Assembly (NCBI GenBank): GCA_024180945.1
Contig: JAKSGN010000038.1
Span: 1,240,001-1,304,000, forward strand
Direction of reading: 5' to 3'
Source: Macrophomina tecta
Taxonomy: Eukaryota; Ascomycota; Dothideomycetes; Botryosphaeriales; Botryosphaeriaceae
DNA: 64,000 nucleotides
Part shown: piece by piece, positions 1 to 10,861 of the stretch
How the letters are laid out: each line of letters begins with the position of its first letter
How positions within the stretch are numbered: position 1 is the first letter of the stretch
Notes under the pieces: generated by a model
The model's input: only the letters and a program-made list of their open reading frames with translations
What the model was told of the DNA's origin: nothing
Databases searched by the model: none
Made by a program: the position numbers and the translations under genes

Positions 1-344
1 CGGCGGAGCCAGTGGCAGCAAGGGTGGCGTCCGAGGACAGGCGAGCGGACCAAACAGCGCCTTTGTGGCCGAGGAAAGTGCCTATCCAGTCGCCGGTCAC
101 ACCGTTGCGCAGCATGGGGTTGTTGTCCTTGCATGCGGATATGAGGAAGTAGTCATCGTCGATGACTGACGAGAAGCTAATGTGGGTGATGGGACGCGAG
201 TGGCCGTGGCACGTCAGAGGCACGACTTTGACGGTTTCTGAGTCGCGCTACGGTCAGCGGGTCCTCTCGCAGCCATCTGCCTTGGGGAGGGGCAGGCTTG
301 AGCCAGCGCTGCCCCGCTCTACTGATGCACGTACCGGTAGCCAT
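1..344 (-). CDS. STRAP/Unrip-type WD40 repeat protein, N-terminal part
   Basis: The gene runs off the left window edge. Joining a 10-nt first exon (344-335, ATG GCT ACC G) to an exon from 237 to 1 gives a protein that starts M-A-T-E-T-V-K and continues with the segment VVPLTCHGHSRPITH. It also contains FLISACKDNNPMLR and GDWIGTFLGHKGAVW. These are the first WD40 blades of serine/threonine-kinase-receptor-associated protein (STRAP), a WD40 adaptor linked in other eukaryotes to the SMN/Gemin complex and to signalling. The intron (334-238, 97 nt) has a strong GTACGT donor, a CTGAC branch-like site and a CTCAG acceptor. Without it the frame hits a TAG just upstream, so the intron is needed. The family is usually about 340 residues; roughly the first quarter is here. 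The family call is firm; the first exon is inferred. Confidence 0.82.
238..334 (-). other. intron 1 of the STRAP-like gene
   Basis: Donor GTACGT follows ATGGCTACCG. The acceptor is CTCAG, with CTGAC about 15 nt before it. The join keeps the reading frame and replaces an in-frame TAG with an intact N-terminus. It leaves a first coding exon of only 10 nt. Confidence 0.7.
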
Positions 345-1531
345 TGCGCGCGAGGGACGGCCGGAGAGGCGGAACGGAAGTTGGCGTGGCTAGCGCGGGA
401 GAGGCTCTGGGTGGGTATGGGGATTATAGGAGGAGCCGGCGCTGTAGAGGCACGAAGGAGGGTGAAACGTGGGCGCGAGGAGCCGAAAGCACCGTCGGGC
501 TCTTGCAGCGGCAGACCCTGGAAGCAAGTGGGGCGTTGCTCGTAGGCGTCTAATTTACAGGGGAAATAAATAGAGAAAAGACAGAAGAAATTCGTGGGTG
601 CTCGTCACGTCGTGAGAAGGGAGGCAGCGGGCGCGGGGGAGGTTCTGCGAGGGTCGCGGGGTCTGCAGCAGCAGCAGCAGCAGTAGCAGCGGATGTGATT
701 GAGGGAGCGGTCGGCGTTAAAGCTGCGCCGTCTTCGTTATTTGCGCCGGCCACGCGATTCGCTCAGCCAGCCCCCCACGGGCAAACTTTCTTCCGCCCTG
801 CCCTGAAATCGCACCTCTCACCTCTTCCTCCTTCTCTCAGACATCCCACACACGCACAAGGAGCCGCAGCTTCACGCGGATCTTCTGTTGCAATAACGCT
901 CATTGCCAGCTTGCACACACGCCCTTCAGTCAACATCGTCCATGCCCTAGCTGCTACTACCCCAGCAGAACCTGTACGTCTTTGCTCAAGAACCAATTCA
1001 GTGAGTTGCCGGGGCACTTCCGGCCAGGCAAAGAGAATCTGTATCCAGGCGTGGAGCTTGAATCTGGTGATTGTTCACACACACATATATATATAGTTTC
1101 TCACATATCTATTACGAAGAGAAAGGAACTAGCGACCGGGGTAGCGTAATATTTAACACCATGCCACGTGTCGTTGCGGATTCCCCGCACTTACCGGCGG
1201 CTATGGAGGCAGGTAAGGTATAAGAAAGGGATACCCCTGTAAACATACCCTGCCCTTGTGCATTTCGTCCGGGTGGGTGCATCTGATCTTTCACTCGATT
1301 GCCGCTGCTCGATTCGGGACTGCGCTTGAGTATATGCCAATGCCGCTTGTGATAATATGGCCAGGGGTACGACTTTAAGATACCAGAGTGGAGTATGTAT
1401 CCTCTGAGGTAGGCGTATGAAGTTGTAACATTTATTAACGTCTTTCCAAATGGGAATATCTACAAGATATCTAGATATATCATGTTTAAGGCCAAGGACT
1501 GAGAGTAGCCGCCATCACATCAAAGGGAAAC

Positions 1532-1589
<58 letters not shown>

Positions 1590-1904
1590 TATTAGTCACT
1601 TGACGCGGCACTCGTACCAAGGCATGAGAGTTTCCTAAGCCAATATATTCCGTGACTTGGCAAACGTGTCCTTCCCGAGAGAGGGCGCGTTGGACCGAAG
1701 TAGATGCATAATCCTCAAAACGAAACGACTTCTGTGTAAAAATTGGGCCTATTCACAGAAACGGAAAAATGGCACTCAGCTACTCGGGAGGCACCGATCA
1801 ATAAAAGGGAAAAGAAAAAGGATAAAATTCATACCAACAAGGGGAGAAAAAACGCCCGCCGAAGCCAGACCGCGAGCTCTACACGCCTTTTAGCCTCCTC
1901 CTAT
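345..1904. other. intergenic region with microsatellites, no gene seen
   Basis: This holds the upstream region of the STRAP-like gene and the downstream region of the BYS1-like gene. There is a CAG-rich triplet run near 664-690, a short TA run near 1086-1096, and a compound CT/CA microsatellite at about 1531-1590. Open frames here overlap each other, lack domain-like composition and do not join through splice sites. I see no RNA gene. Confidence 0.5.
1531..1590. repeat. compound (CT)n-(CA)n microsatellite
   Basis: About 25 nt of CT dinucleotides are followed by about 32 nt of CA dinucleotides with one interruption. This is a simple-sequence tract in non-coding DNA and a likely length polymorphism. 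Confidence 0.9.
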
Positions 1905-2438
1905 CTACTTCCTACACAGCGTAAACACAATCTCCGCATCCTTCCCGCTCTTACAATCCCCCATTTCCCCCTTCTCCGGCACAGGCCACTCACAGTCCGT
2001 CCTGCCCGGCGCACACTCCAGAACCCTGCACGCCTTACTCATGCCCGCAACCTCCAGCCTCCTCCACCGATTCTTGAACGGTGACGCATCGACGGTACTT
2101 AAATCATACCACGCCCACGACGCCGTCCCGTCGCTTGTCCCCGGGGTGTCGCTTTGGGCGAACTCGACCTAATAGACGTTCTTCCAGGCCGGGTCGGGGG
2201 TGGGCTGGACATTGAGGCAGACGCCGGGCGCGTTGTTGACAGTCTTGACCTTGGCGTAGTAGATGCCGCCCGGCGGGACCTTAACCATCTCGCGGGAGTC
2301 GTAGGCGGATGCGGCGCTGCCACCGCGCGTCGTCTTGGCGTAGACGGGGGTCTTGCAGTTGTTGATCATTTTGCCTTGCAGAGCGGCGGAGGCGGTAGAC
2401 GCGAAGGCGAGGGCTGCGAGCGGCGCGATGAGCTTCAT
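1905..2438 (-). CDS. BYS1-domain secreted protein, interrupted by an in-frame TAG
   Basis: The start at 2438 opens a clean signal peptide (MKLIAPLAALAFASTASA, then ALQG). A small beta-rich protein follows with an NNC..PVY start, as in the BYS1 (Blastomyces yeast-phase-specific protein 1) family of secreted fungal proteins. The frame meets TAG at 2171-2169 after 89 codons. It then stays open in the same frame for 87 more codons to a TAG at 1907-1905. The downstream part holds the family's WYDLS..D..PF motif, five cysteines and a C-terminus ending FTLCRK. The whole frame is about 177 codons, close to the family's usual size. A single C-to-T change (CAG to TAG) would explain the stop. It may be a recent pseudogene, a sequencing error or a readthrough gene; I cannot tell which. 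The N-terminal 89 codons (2169-2438) would be the conservative call. Confidence 0.72.
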
Positions 2439-3080
2439 TGGTTTAACTGTTTAGTTGGTTAGAAATGGAGAGCTGCGACGGGATAGATTGGAAATGAGTG
2501 CGTTGAGCAAGGGAGTGTGCACTGGAAGTGAGAATTGGCTGAGGTTCGACAATGGGGCCTGTCCACCTCATCGCGTGCCTATATAGAGCGACCTCATAAC
2601 GAGTTTGTTCCCAACACCCCAAAAGGCCACGGGTCAGGACGCCGTGGTGTCCCGAGAAGAAGGCACCGTGTCCATTCGGACTGAGAAGGGAGAAAGCGTG
2701 ACTCTATTGAGCAAAGAAGATTCGCTTGAAACTGGAGATTTGCAGTCCTCGAAGGGAGCCATCAGTCGCCTATACCCTTTATCTTTGTCATATCCATTTA
2801 TAACATATGTTCATTGTTTGGCAAGTCGATGGCGGAAAGAATAGACTGGTTCACACAACACCTTTGTGGGTTTTCTCGACGAATATCATCTCACTTCTCT
2901 CTATGAAACGCCTTCTATGCTACTGAATATTATATGAAGAGCACACGGCACAGAACTAGAAGTGGCAATAATATGGACGAATCCATCATATTGGAGAAGC
3001 CCGGCTTGACTCCCAAGTAAGCACGCCAATGGTTGACTACACAGCCTTCTCCTCGCCCATTTCCAGAACCACCAACTTAT
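2439..3080. promoter_or_regulatory. upstream region of the BYS1-like gene; otherwise empty
   Basis: A TATATA motif at about 2579-2584 lies some 140 bp upstream of the start codon, a usual distance for a core promoter. I see no gene in the rest of this stretch. Confidence 0.35.
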
Positions 3081-3776
3081 TTACTTCGGTCTGTGGAAAC
3101 CGCTTCCTCCGTTCCGCGCATCTAGCGGCCCACAACCCCACCTTCTGCGATCGGTTCCTGTGGCCCAGAACGAAATAAAATGGTAAGCGTGCATTCAGCC
3201 GGGGAGCCTATCATCGTTCTTGTTTTCGTCCGTAAGCTCTGTGAGATTGCGGCGAACGTTCGTGACATGGTCTTCCCGGAGGTCATCGCGGTTTTATATA
3301 AACGCGGTACCCCAACTTTACTACCTTTTCGAGTTATGGGGTCCTCCACGCTCATCCACAAGGGGCAAATCCAGAGGCTGCCCGAAGTGAGCAATGAAGA
3401 ATTCCGGTGGGATGCGAAGGCATGCTCCCTGGAATGTGATGGTTTCCTTATCCAAGTCTTCAACTATGACGATGGATCGAGATGGCCCGGTAGCTCTTGT
3501 TGGCTGCTCGAGGCAGTATCTCAGCTGAGCCACGCCTTCGTATCTCAAAAGCGTAGGTTCATGCTCTTTGCGCGACTGTGCTCCAGAAGCAGGCCATTCT
3601 TCATACTGCCCTTCCGCGAAATCAACAAAAGCAGATCGACCGATTCCCGGTTCGACATTGGTCATCCATGGATTCGCAGGCCCGGTTTTGAGTTTTTCAT
3701 ACAGTGGAACCCGATGCTCAGCTCGCTTCCTGTACTTTTGGAGCTCTGTGCGAGAGGCACTGCCAGGCATAGCCAT
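3081..3776 (-). pseudogene. decayed CorA-like Mg2+ transporter N-terminal fragment
   Basis: The first 151 codons (3776-3324) include SIVIVEDLDKETITFQGACL followed by RIPPEFFIAHFGQPLDL. This is the N-terminal signature of fungal CorA-like magnesium transporter relatives. The same frame then carries TAG (3323-3321), TAA (3320-3318), TAA (3296-3294) and TGA (3197-3195). Between the stops it still reads protein-like text (DHVTNVRRNLTEL, ISFWATGTDRRRW) and it ends at a TAA at 3083-3081. The membrane-spanning C-terminal part with the GMN motif is absent. Each stop can be reached from CAG, CAA or TGG by one C:G to T:A transition. A frame change near 3300 is also possible, because an adjacent frame reads VGVPRLYKT there. 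No intron I tried removes all the stops. I infer a truncated, decaying copy. Confidence 0.5.
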
Positions 3777-4807
3777 GGCAAGTGAAAAGGTATTGGATGA
3801 TGAAAAGAATGGTTGAACAGAAAATTGATGGCGCGATGATACTAATACGAGGTAATAGAGCCGTCTTGGAGTCGATACGTCATAGTATTACCTAGTGTTG
3901 ATTATATGCATCGTCCGAAATGGAAATAGTGTTCTCTACTCGTCCTCAATTTTAATTCCTGTACTGGAAAAAGTTTGCTGCTGAGCCATTTTTTTTTTTT
4001 TTTTTTTGCGTATAATTGATGGTGAAATGCTAATTTGCTCCTGTATGGATCAGATTCGGCTACATACCAGCACTTGTGATACCGATAAGCAAGCGTGAGA
4101 ACAGGAATCCAAGAACTCGTCGAAACAATGGTTAGAGACCGAGTTTTGTTGGGCTACCTTGGTTGCAGGAAACCGAAGATATCGAATGTTGGCGTAACAC
4201 ATTGCAGAGACGGCATGCAGAGTGTTCCGAAAATACCTCTTTCAGGCCCTTTCCTGTACGCAGCGTGAGATCGAGGCATTGCTGTCTTGCGGACCCCGTG
4301 ACGCAAACATCCGTCAACATGCTATGCCTAGACCACACGTAGTTATTTCCGAATATTGCCGCCAACACCGGCGTCGAAAAAGCCAGGAAATGACAGTGAA
4401 ATTTAGTCCCGTGGCTATACGTGGTTGCAACACATGCACAACGGTACGCCCCTACAAACACGTCAGCAGCAAGACGAAAAGCACATCAAAAAACTCATAC
4501 AACAAAAGAAAAGTATCCATTTTGATGTATGCGGACAATAAACAGGGGAGGCCGCCCTGAGTATCCTCCACGAAGCCCAAAAGAAAAAAAAAAGATTCCC
4601 TATCCATATCCTGGTATCCCAACTTGTATCCGAGACGCCGATATTGTGCTCCTTGATCCTATATCCGTGTGATGCGTTGTTATTTTCTCGGCGCTGTGCT
4701 TGAGCCAGGGTTTGCGCGCCATTCTAAAAGTATCCGGTTCCGTCCAAAATGAGACATTGAAGAACAAACAGAGAGGTGATGGTTATCAGGAGGAGACTGC
4801 GAAGCCT
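3777..4807. other. intergenic, poly-T tract, no gene seen
   Basis: A run of about 17 T residues sits near 3990-4007. The remaining stretch is the downstream region of the minus-strand gene that ends at 4808. Short open frames on both strands overlap and resemble nothing I know. Confidence 0.4.
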
Positions 4808-6121
4808 CTAGCCACGTTTGCCCTTGGCACCCTTTCCTGTGGTGGCCTTGGACTTGCTACTCGACGTTGGCGCAGCGTAGGAACGAGTGGCGCGCTTCGA
4901 CCTGGGAGGAGGCTCATCGTCCGGGGCTGGCTCGGATGCCTTGCGCTTGCGAGAGCGAGGGCCATCTGCAACTGTGGATGCTGCGGGTTCCTTCGAAGCC
5001 TTCCTCTTTTCTTGTTTCTCGGCACCGGATGTCTCATCCTGACCGGCGGGTGGCGTAGGCGGAAGCACTGCCCTATTTTTCCGCTTAGGTCCAGAGGCCT
5101 CGACTTTGCCATCCGCAGACTCTTGTTGATCGCCGCTCTGAGGCTTGCCCTTTTGCTTGGCTGCCCACTCGGCGATTTGCTTGCCCTCAGGATCATCCTC
5201 CTCTGCCCTTTCAAACATGTCTTCAGCCAGCTGGCCGGCAATATCATCGGCTTCGCCTTCACCGCTGAACATGCGCAGTACGTATTCCATGAGGGTAGAG
5301 CGGTCGAGGTCAGCAGGCACTGCGCTCAGAGAGGCAAGATTCTCCTCGAGAGCGCGCATTAGTGCCTGAGGATCCAGGCCACTACTGGCAAGTAGGCTCT
5401 CTAAACCATCAACTTCGCTCTGCGCGGGGAGCGGCCCGTCGCCCTCAGCTTCTTCTTCCTCTTCTTCAGCTTTCATAGCCTTCTCCATTGCCTTCATGAT
5501 CTGGTTGCCAGCATCTTGGTTCTCCGCAGCCTCCACTTTCGCCATCTTGCCTTTCGCATCCTTCACAGTCGAGCCGAAGCGAGTCCTCCAATCCTGCAAC
5601 AGCGCGAAGGACGCGGGCTCCTCCGACAATGCTCTTGCCTCGCGAAAGTCCTGCTGCGTGCGCTCCTTTCTCGACTGCCAGCGGACAGGAGACAGCTGGT
5701 TTCCCGCGGCGGAGGGAGCAGGGCTGATTTTGCGGCCGTGGGGGCCCTTCCGTTTCTTCTGCGACGGGCCGCGCTGTGCGACCTTCTTCCTCTTCTTTGA
5801 GCCTGGGGTGTTCTTGCGGGCGATGTCCGTCTTCGGGGCCCCGCGGACGTCGTTCCAGCCGTCAGAGTTGTACTCAATGTCGACCCAATACTCGAAGTAG
5901 TCGGAGCCGTAACCCGAGCCGTCGATGTCGTAGTCGCGAGGGGGCGGGGAGGCTACGGCGCGCTCGGCAAGGTCGTCCTATTGTGGGAAGAGTCAGAATT
6001 GGAGGGGGCAGGAGCGGAGGTGGAGGGTTGCACGTACGGCGAGGTGGTCCTCCTCGGCGATGTAGAGCCAGCCGTCATCATAGAGGTCGAACTCGTCGGA
6101 GTCGTAGCCGTAGTCGGACAT
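4808..6121 (-). CDS. acidic/basic nuclear-type hypothetical protein
   Basis: Two exons: 6121-6038 (28 codons) and 5977-4808. The join gives a 417-residue protein starting MSDYGYDSDEFDLYDDGW. The intron (6037-5978, 60 nt) has donor GTACGT and acceptor AATAG. The N-terminus is rich in Asp and Tyr. Residues about 90-110 hold two basic clusters (KKRKK and KKRK) typical of nuclear localisation signals. The middle carries a Glu-rich coiled stretch (AEEEEEEAEGD), then a helical segment (ESLLASSGLDPQALMRALEENLASL). The tail is Ser/Lys/Arg-rich with several more basic patches (SRKRK, PRSKRATR). I recognise no catalytic domain. A chromatin or nucleolar role is only inference from composition. It is transcribed away from the carboxylase gene across a 673-bp shared upstream region. 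Confidence 0.72.
5978..6037 (-). other. intron of the nuclear-type protein gene
   Basis: A 60-nt intron in phase 0, donor GTACGT, acceptor TAG preceded by a pyrimidine-rich stretch. It joins the 28-codon first exon to the main exon. Confidence 0.75.
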
Positions 6122-6794
6122 GGTGGCAGACTGCACGGAGGCGCACCGCGCGACGGCTGGCTTGACGGCGGCTCAGGCGAAAATATTTGGAGACGCGTCG
6201 GAGGCTGGCAGGCAGGCAGCGGCGCAGCTTATGACGCGGTGACTGTCATTCCTCGGCGCGCGACGCGCGAGAACACATGCGGCGGCTTGGACGGCGGGTG
6301 AGGCCCGAGCGGGGTAGGGAGGGCGGGTGCAGTGCAGCGCAGCGCAGCGGATGTTTGCGACGACGGTCTTGGGCGAGAGGAGACAACGAGGACGAGGCTG
6401 CCGGCGAGTCTCCTGGATCGAATGTTGTGTCGAGTTGGAGGGCGGGCGTCATTGGCTGGCGGGCGGAGGAGGCGCGGTCATGGCCATGGTGGGCGAGCGG
6501 ATGCCAGGGAAGGAGAGAGAGAGAGAGAGGAAACGCCCTCAGGCCGCCCGCTCACTCCATCGCCCCGCGACGGCGGCAGACGTTACCTCGCAACAGAGCC
6601 AGCGTCGAGACTCCGCTCGCACAGCCTCAGGTATGGCAGAGCGGAGCAGAAGAGGACGTACCCTAGTGGCTTCCCCGCTCGGGTAGCCGCGGCATAGTCT
6701 GGGGTACATCAACGCCCGCATGGGGTAGCTGTCCATTCTTCCCCATACTCCTCCCTCTTCCTCTCCACTCTCTCAATCCCGTCTGAATCGCGCA
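6122..6794. promoter_or_regulatory. divergent promoter region
   Basis: This 673-bp stretch separates two divergent start codons, 6121 on the minus strand and 6795 on the plus strand. It is GC-rich, with a GA run near 6511-6530. The CT-rich stretch just upstream of 6795 is usual for fungal core promoters. No coding frame here looks real. Confidence 0.5.
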
Positions 6795-9007
6795 ATGTCT
6801 GCTCTCCCCAGGATACGCGGTGTGCGCAACACCGCCCGCCTCCTCAACTATCATGCTGCCACTACCCGGCGGAGCAACGCTACCGCCGCCGCCGCAACCA
6901 GCCCCATAGCAAAGCCATTGACCTCCGTTCTTATTGCCAACAGAGGCGAAATTGCCCTCCGTGTCGGCCGCACTGCCTCAGAATACGGTGTCCGCGTGAC
7001 CACCCTCTACACCGATCCAGACGCCCATTCACAACACGCCCTCAGCTCGCCCTTCGCCGTCAACCTCGGAGAGCCCAGCGCCTACCTGGATGGTGACCGC
7101 ATCATCGAGGTAGCCAAGGAGAAGGGCTGCCAGGGAATCCACCCGGGCTACGGTTTCCTCAGCGAGAATCCCGTCTTCGCCCGGAAATGCAAGGAGGCCG
7201 GCTTGACCTTCATCGGCCCGCCATGGGAGGCCATCGAAGCCATGGGGAGCAAGAGCAAGAGTAAAGAGATCATGAATGCTGCAGGTGTCCCGTGCATCCC
7301 AGGCTACCACAGCTCGAATCAAGATCCCGAATTCCTCAAGAAAGAAGCCGAGAAAATCGGCTACCCCGTCTTGCTGAAGGCCGTCAAGGGCGGCGGTGGA
7401 AAGGGCATGCGCATCGTCAAGACTCCGGACGAATTCATGGATCAACTGGACTCGGCCAAATCTGAAGCGAGAAACTCGTTTGGGGATGACGTGATGCTCG
7501 TCGAAAAGTACATTACCACCCCACGCCACATTGAGGTCCAGGTCTTCGCGGATAAACACGGCAATTGCGTGGCGCTCGGCGAGCGTGACTGCAGTATCCA
7601 AAGGAGGCACCAGAAAATCTTGGAAGAATCTCCTGCTCCCCACTTGGAGGAATCCATCCGCCAGGACTTGTGGGAAAAAGCAAGGGCCGCAGCCCTGGCC
7701 GTCAAGTATGAGGGCGCTGGAACCGTCGAGTTCATCTTCGACAACGAGACCAACGAGTTCTTCTTCATGGAGATGAACACACGTCTCCAGGTCGAACATC
7801 CTGTTACTGAGATGGTGACAGGCGAGGATCTCGTCAGATGGCAGCTCATTGTGGCTGAAGGCGGAAAGCTCCCTCTGACCCAAGAAGACATTGAAAAACA
7901 AATCTCGGAGCGGGGCCATGCCATCGAGGCCCGGATCTACGCAGAAAACCCGGATATGAATTTCATTCCCGATTCTGGAAAGCTTCTTCACCTCCGCATC
8001 CCCCCCACTTCAGCCACCGTTCGGGTGGATGCTGGTTTCATCCAGGGCGACGAAGTTTCCAGCCACTACGACCCCATGATCGCCAAGCTCATTGTTCAAG
8101 GGCCTAACCGCACTGCAGCTCTCCAAAAACTACGGATGGCGCTCGAAGAATACGAAGTCGCCGGCCCAGTCACCAACATCGAATTCCTCAAGCGTGTCTG
8201 CGTCAGCCCGGCTTTCGTAGCCGGTGACGTGGAGACCGGTTACATCCAGAAGCATCACGACGAGCTCTTCGCCAAACAGCCCGCTCCTCCGGAAGCACTT
8301 GCTCAGGCTGCGATTGGCTTGCTGCTCCAGGAAACAGAAACACGGAAATCGGCCAGTCCCCTGACCACCATCGGCTTCGGCGATGGTTTCCAAGCACGCG
8401 AAGTACATCTCGCCGAGATCGACCCCAGCGCAGCGGCCACGGGCGGACCCGCCGCCTCTGAGCAAGCGACACCAGTCCATGTGCGACAAACGCAGCCAAA
8501 CAAGTTCGAAGTAACTGTGGGCAACATCACTTACCCCGCAGTAGAAGCATCCCTTGAAGCATCCTCCTCGACCCTGACATCATTCTACCCGCATACCCGT
8601 CTCTCTACCCGCTTAGTACGTTCGGAAGATACTGTCACCCTGTTCCAGCAAGGGAAGCAGCATCGCCTGCGGCTCGCTGCGCCGAAGTGGGTCGAGAAGG
8701 CCCTAGGTGTGAAGGAGGCCAAGAATAGCGTCGTAGCACCCATGCCGTGCAAGGTACTGAGGGTTGAGGTCCAAGAAGGCGACGAGGTGAAAGAAGGGCA
8801 GGCATTGGTGGTCATTGAAAGTATGAAAATGGAGACTGTGGTTCGCAGTCCACAGACAGGCGTGGTACGGAAGATCGTGCATGCTGCAGGGGTAAGTTCC
8901 CAAATCTTTGGCACCCCTCAACTCTGCGGCCGCTTACTGACCATACTCAGGACCTGTGTAAGGCTGGCACAGCACTGGTTGAGTTCGAAGAGGCCGAGGA
9001 ACAATGA
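6795..9007 (+). CDS. mccA: methylcrotonoyl-CoA carboxylase, biotin-carrying alpha subunit
   Basis: Two exons, 6795-8891 and 8951-9007, give 717 residues. The first ~35 residues are rich in Arg, Ser, Thr and Ala, as in a mitochondrial presequence. A biotin carboxylase domain follows (start LIANRGEIALRV; ATP-grasp KGGGGKGMR; RDCSIQRRHQKILEESPAP; EMNTRLQVEHPVTEM). A linker leads to a biotinyl domain with ESMKME, the biotinylated Lys being about residue 678. The last exon encodes LCKAGTALVEFEE, the end of the biotinyl fold. Fused domains of this length fit the MCC alpha subunit, which with the beta subunit carboxylates 3-methylcrotonyl-CoA in leucine breakdown. Propionyl- and acetyl-CoA carboxylases are less likely on size and sequence. 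No beta subunit or isovaleryl-CoA dehydrogenase gene is in the window. Confidence 0.93.
8892..8950 (+). other. intron of mccA
   Basis: A 59-nt phase-0 intron, donor GTAAGT, TACTGAC branch-like sequence, acceptor CTCAG. Splicing restores the biotinyl-domain C-terminus and a TGA at 9005-9007. Without splicing the reading runs on into unrelated sequence. Confidence 0.88.
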
Positions 9008-10033
9008 TGAATTACTTGATCGTGCGATATGTCTGAGACCCCGTGTTACGGTACAGCTTTGGGGCTACCGATTCAATTCACGAACGATTTTGCTACTCCC
9101 CGATGGAAAAGCACCAGCTCTTGTCTTGTTCAAATGAAAAGTAGAATATTTCGTTTTCAGACACAAACGCGTTCATGATGTTTTATCTCTTAGCAGGCTC
9201 CTTGGGTCTTTGGACTTTTGAGACAAGTCTCGGTACTGGGCGCAACGAATTCTCTGTTTTACTAATATTCCCATGGGGATCAAAACGCGTAATCAAGCAC
9301 AAAGTCCTCCGCTCTTGGCATAGAAATAACCCAGGCTAGAAGCATGGCTCCATTCAAAACAATCTGCACCCCGTAGTCGATGCACAAAATCACTCCAGTG
9401 GCGCCCTCGCGCAAGCAAACAGCAGAGGCTCCCGGCAGATTTCCCACCCTGTATCCATTTCAGTTCCTTCAAGTTCCACTTGGCCGGCACGTAAACCAAC
9501 CAGTGCATGGCCCAATTGGAACGGTGAACCACGCAAGAAATACTACGCAGAAATCAGCTTCAATAAAGAACCAAACAATAACACACCCGACGCAGCCCGG
9601 CACATCGAACCTAGCAGATCAAAGGTAGTGAGTGTGGGAAGACGCCTGGTTTGAGCTTGGCCTTGCTGATGTGCTCTCTGTTGGGTATGTTGGGATGTTA
9701 TTCTCCCAGGTCACAGGAACGAACTCAAGGATTTTGTCAATCTTCGTCGTATCACATCTCGCTAGAACGCATAGCTCGAGCTACATTTAAAAATGTAAGA
9801 CTAATTTCTTGTAACTTTCTGTATCTCTGTTCAGGACTTCTACATAGCCTATCACCACGCGTTCCGCAAAAGGTAATATTTATTACACTCAGCCAATGAG
9901 AATTCAGTATTTATACGTCGGCCTTAGCGCTTTTCAATGCGTCTCTATGATGTCACACCTTATACCGAACGTGATATTCTCGCCTTCATTTTATCAAACC
10001 CGCCCACAAAACAAACCAATACACTCAATCCCA
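9008..10033. other. intergenic region between mccA and the SDR gene
   Basis: This holds the 3' region of mccA and the upstream region of the SDR gene. No coding frame looks real. The stretch before 10034 is comparatively AT-rich. Confidence 0.4.
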
Positions 10034-10861
10034 ATGTCGCTCTCTGGCCAGACAGTCCTCATAACCGGCGCCTCCAAAGGCATCGGCGCTGCCATCGCCC
10101 GCCGCCTCGCGACCACCGGCGCAACCCTCATCCTCCTCTCCACGCCGGCCTCCCTCCCCCAACTAACCCAACTAACCTACGACCTGCGCTCACTCCCGGG
10201 CTCCACCGGCGCCATCCACCACGCCTCCTGCGACGTGCGCTCCGCCTCCGCCCTCTCCTCGACCATCACGTCCATCCTACAAGACCAACTCCCCAACAAC
10301 ACGGGCATCGACATCCTCATCAACAACGCCGGCCTTGCCCTTGGCGCACCCGCGCCCTTCCCGCACCAATCCATCGCCGATATCACGACCATGACCGACA
10401 CCAACATCAACGGCTACATGCATGCCGCCCACGCGACCCTCAATGCCGGCCACATGCTCGCCCGCGCGCGCGGCACGATCCTTAACGTCACCTCCACCAC
10501 CGGCCTCGAGGTGCCGCCGTTCCCCGGCGAGGCCGTGTACCACGCGTGCAAGGCCGCGCAGGAGGCGTTTACCAATGTGCTAAGGACGGAGCTGCGCGAC
10601 ACGAGCATCCGCGTGGTCGCGGTGCGGCCGGGCGTCGTGGCGACGCACTTCCATGAGCAAAGGGTCGGGTATGATCGCGGGCTGTATGACGAGTTTATGG
10701 ACGGCTTCGAGCCGCTGGTGGCGGAGGACGTGGCGGAGTGCGTGGCGTGGGTGCTGGAGCGGCCGGAAAGGGTGGCCGTGAAGGCGTTGGATGTGGTGCC
10801 GACGGCCCAGCGGAGCTTGCAGGTGTTTGATCGGCGTTGGAATGAGAGGAACGGGGCGTAG
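10034..10861 (+). CDS. short-chain dehydrogenase/reductase, serine/3-hydroxy-acid dehydrogenase type
   Basis: The start at 10034 gives MSLSGQTVLITGASKGIG and a 275-residue single-exon protein. I prefer it to the upstream in-frame ATG at 9896, because it begins exactly at the Rossmann fold. Classical SDR features: TGASKGIG cofactor loop (residues 11-18), NNAG, an active-site Ser in NVTSTTG, and YHACK as the YxxxK motif, followed by RPGVV. The end of the fold resembles the YMR226C/YdfG group, NADP-dependent enzymes acting on serine, allo-threonine and 3-hydroxy acids. The substrate is not readable from sequence. Codon use is strongly C-biased, as in the neighbouring genes. Confidence 0.85.
   Translation: MSLSGQTVLITGASKGIGAAIARRLATTGATLILLSTPASLPQLTQLTYDLRSLPGSTGAIHHASCDVRSASALSSTITSILQDQLPNNTGIDILINNAGLALGAPAPFPHQSIADITTMTDTNINGYMHAAHATLNAGHMLARARGTILNVTSTTGLEVPPFPGEAVYHACKAAQEAFTNVLRTELRDTSIRVVAVRPGVVATHFHEQRVGYDRGLYDEFMDGFEPLVAEDVAECVAWVLERPERVAVKALDVVPTAQRSLQVFDRRWNERNGA

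Noticed and set aside
695..1096. 133-codon plus-strand frame in the first intergenic stretch
   Set aside because: Low-complexity composition, opposite frames equally open, no domain and no splice partners; likely an accident of GC content.
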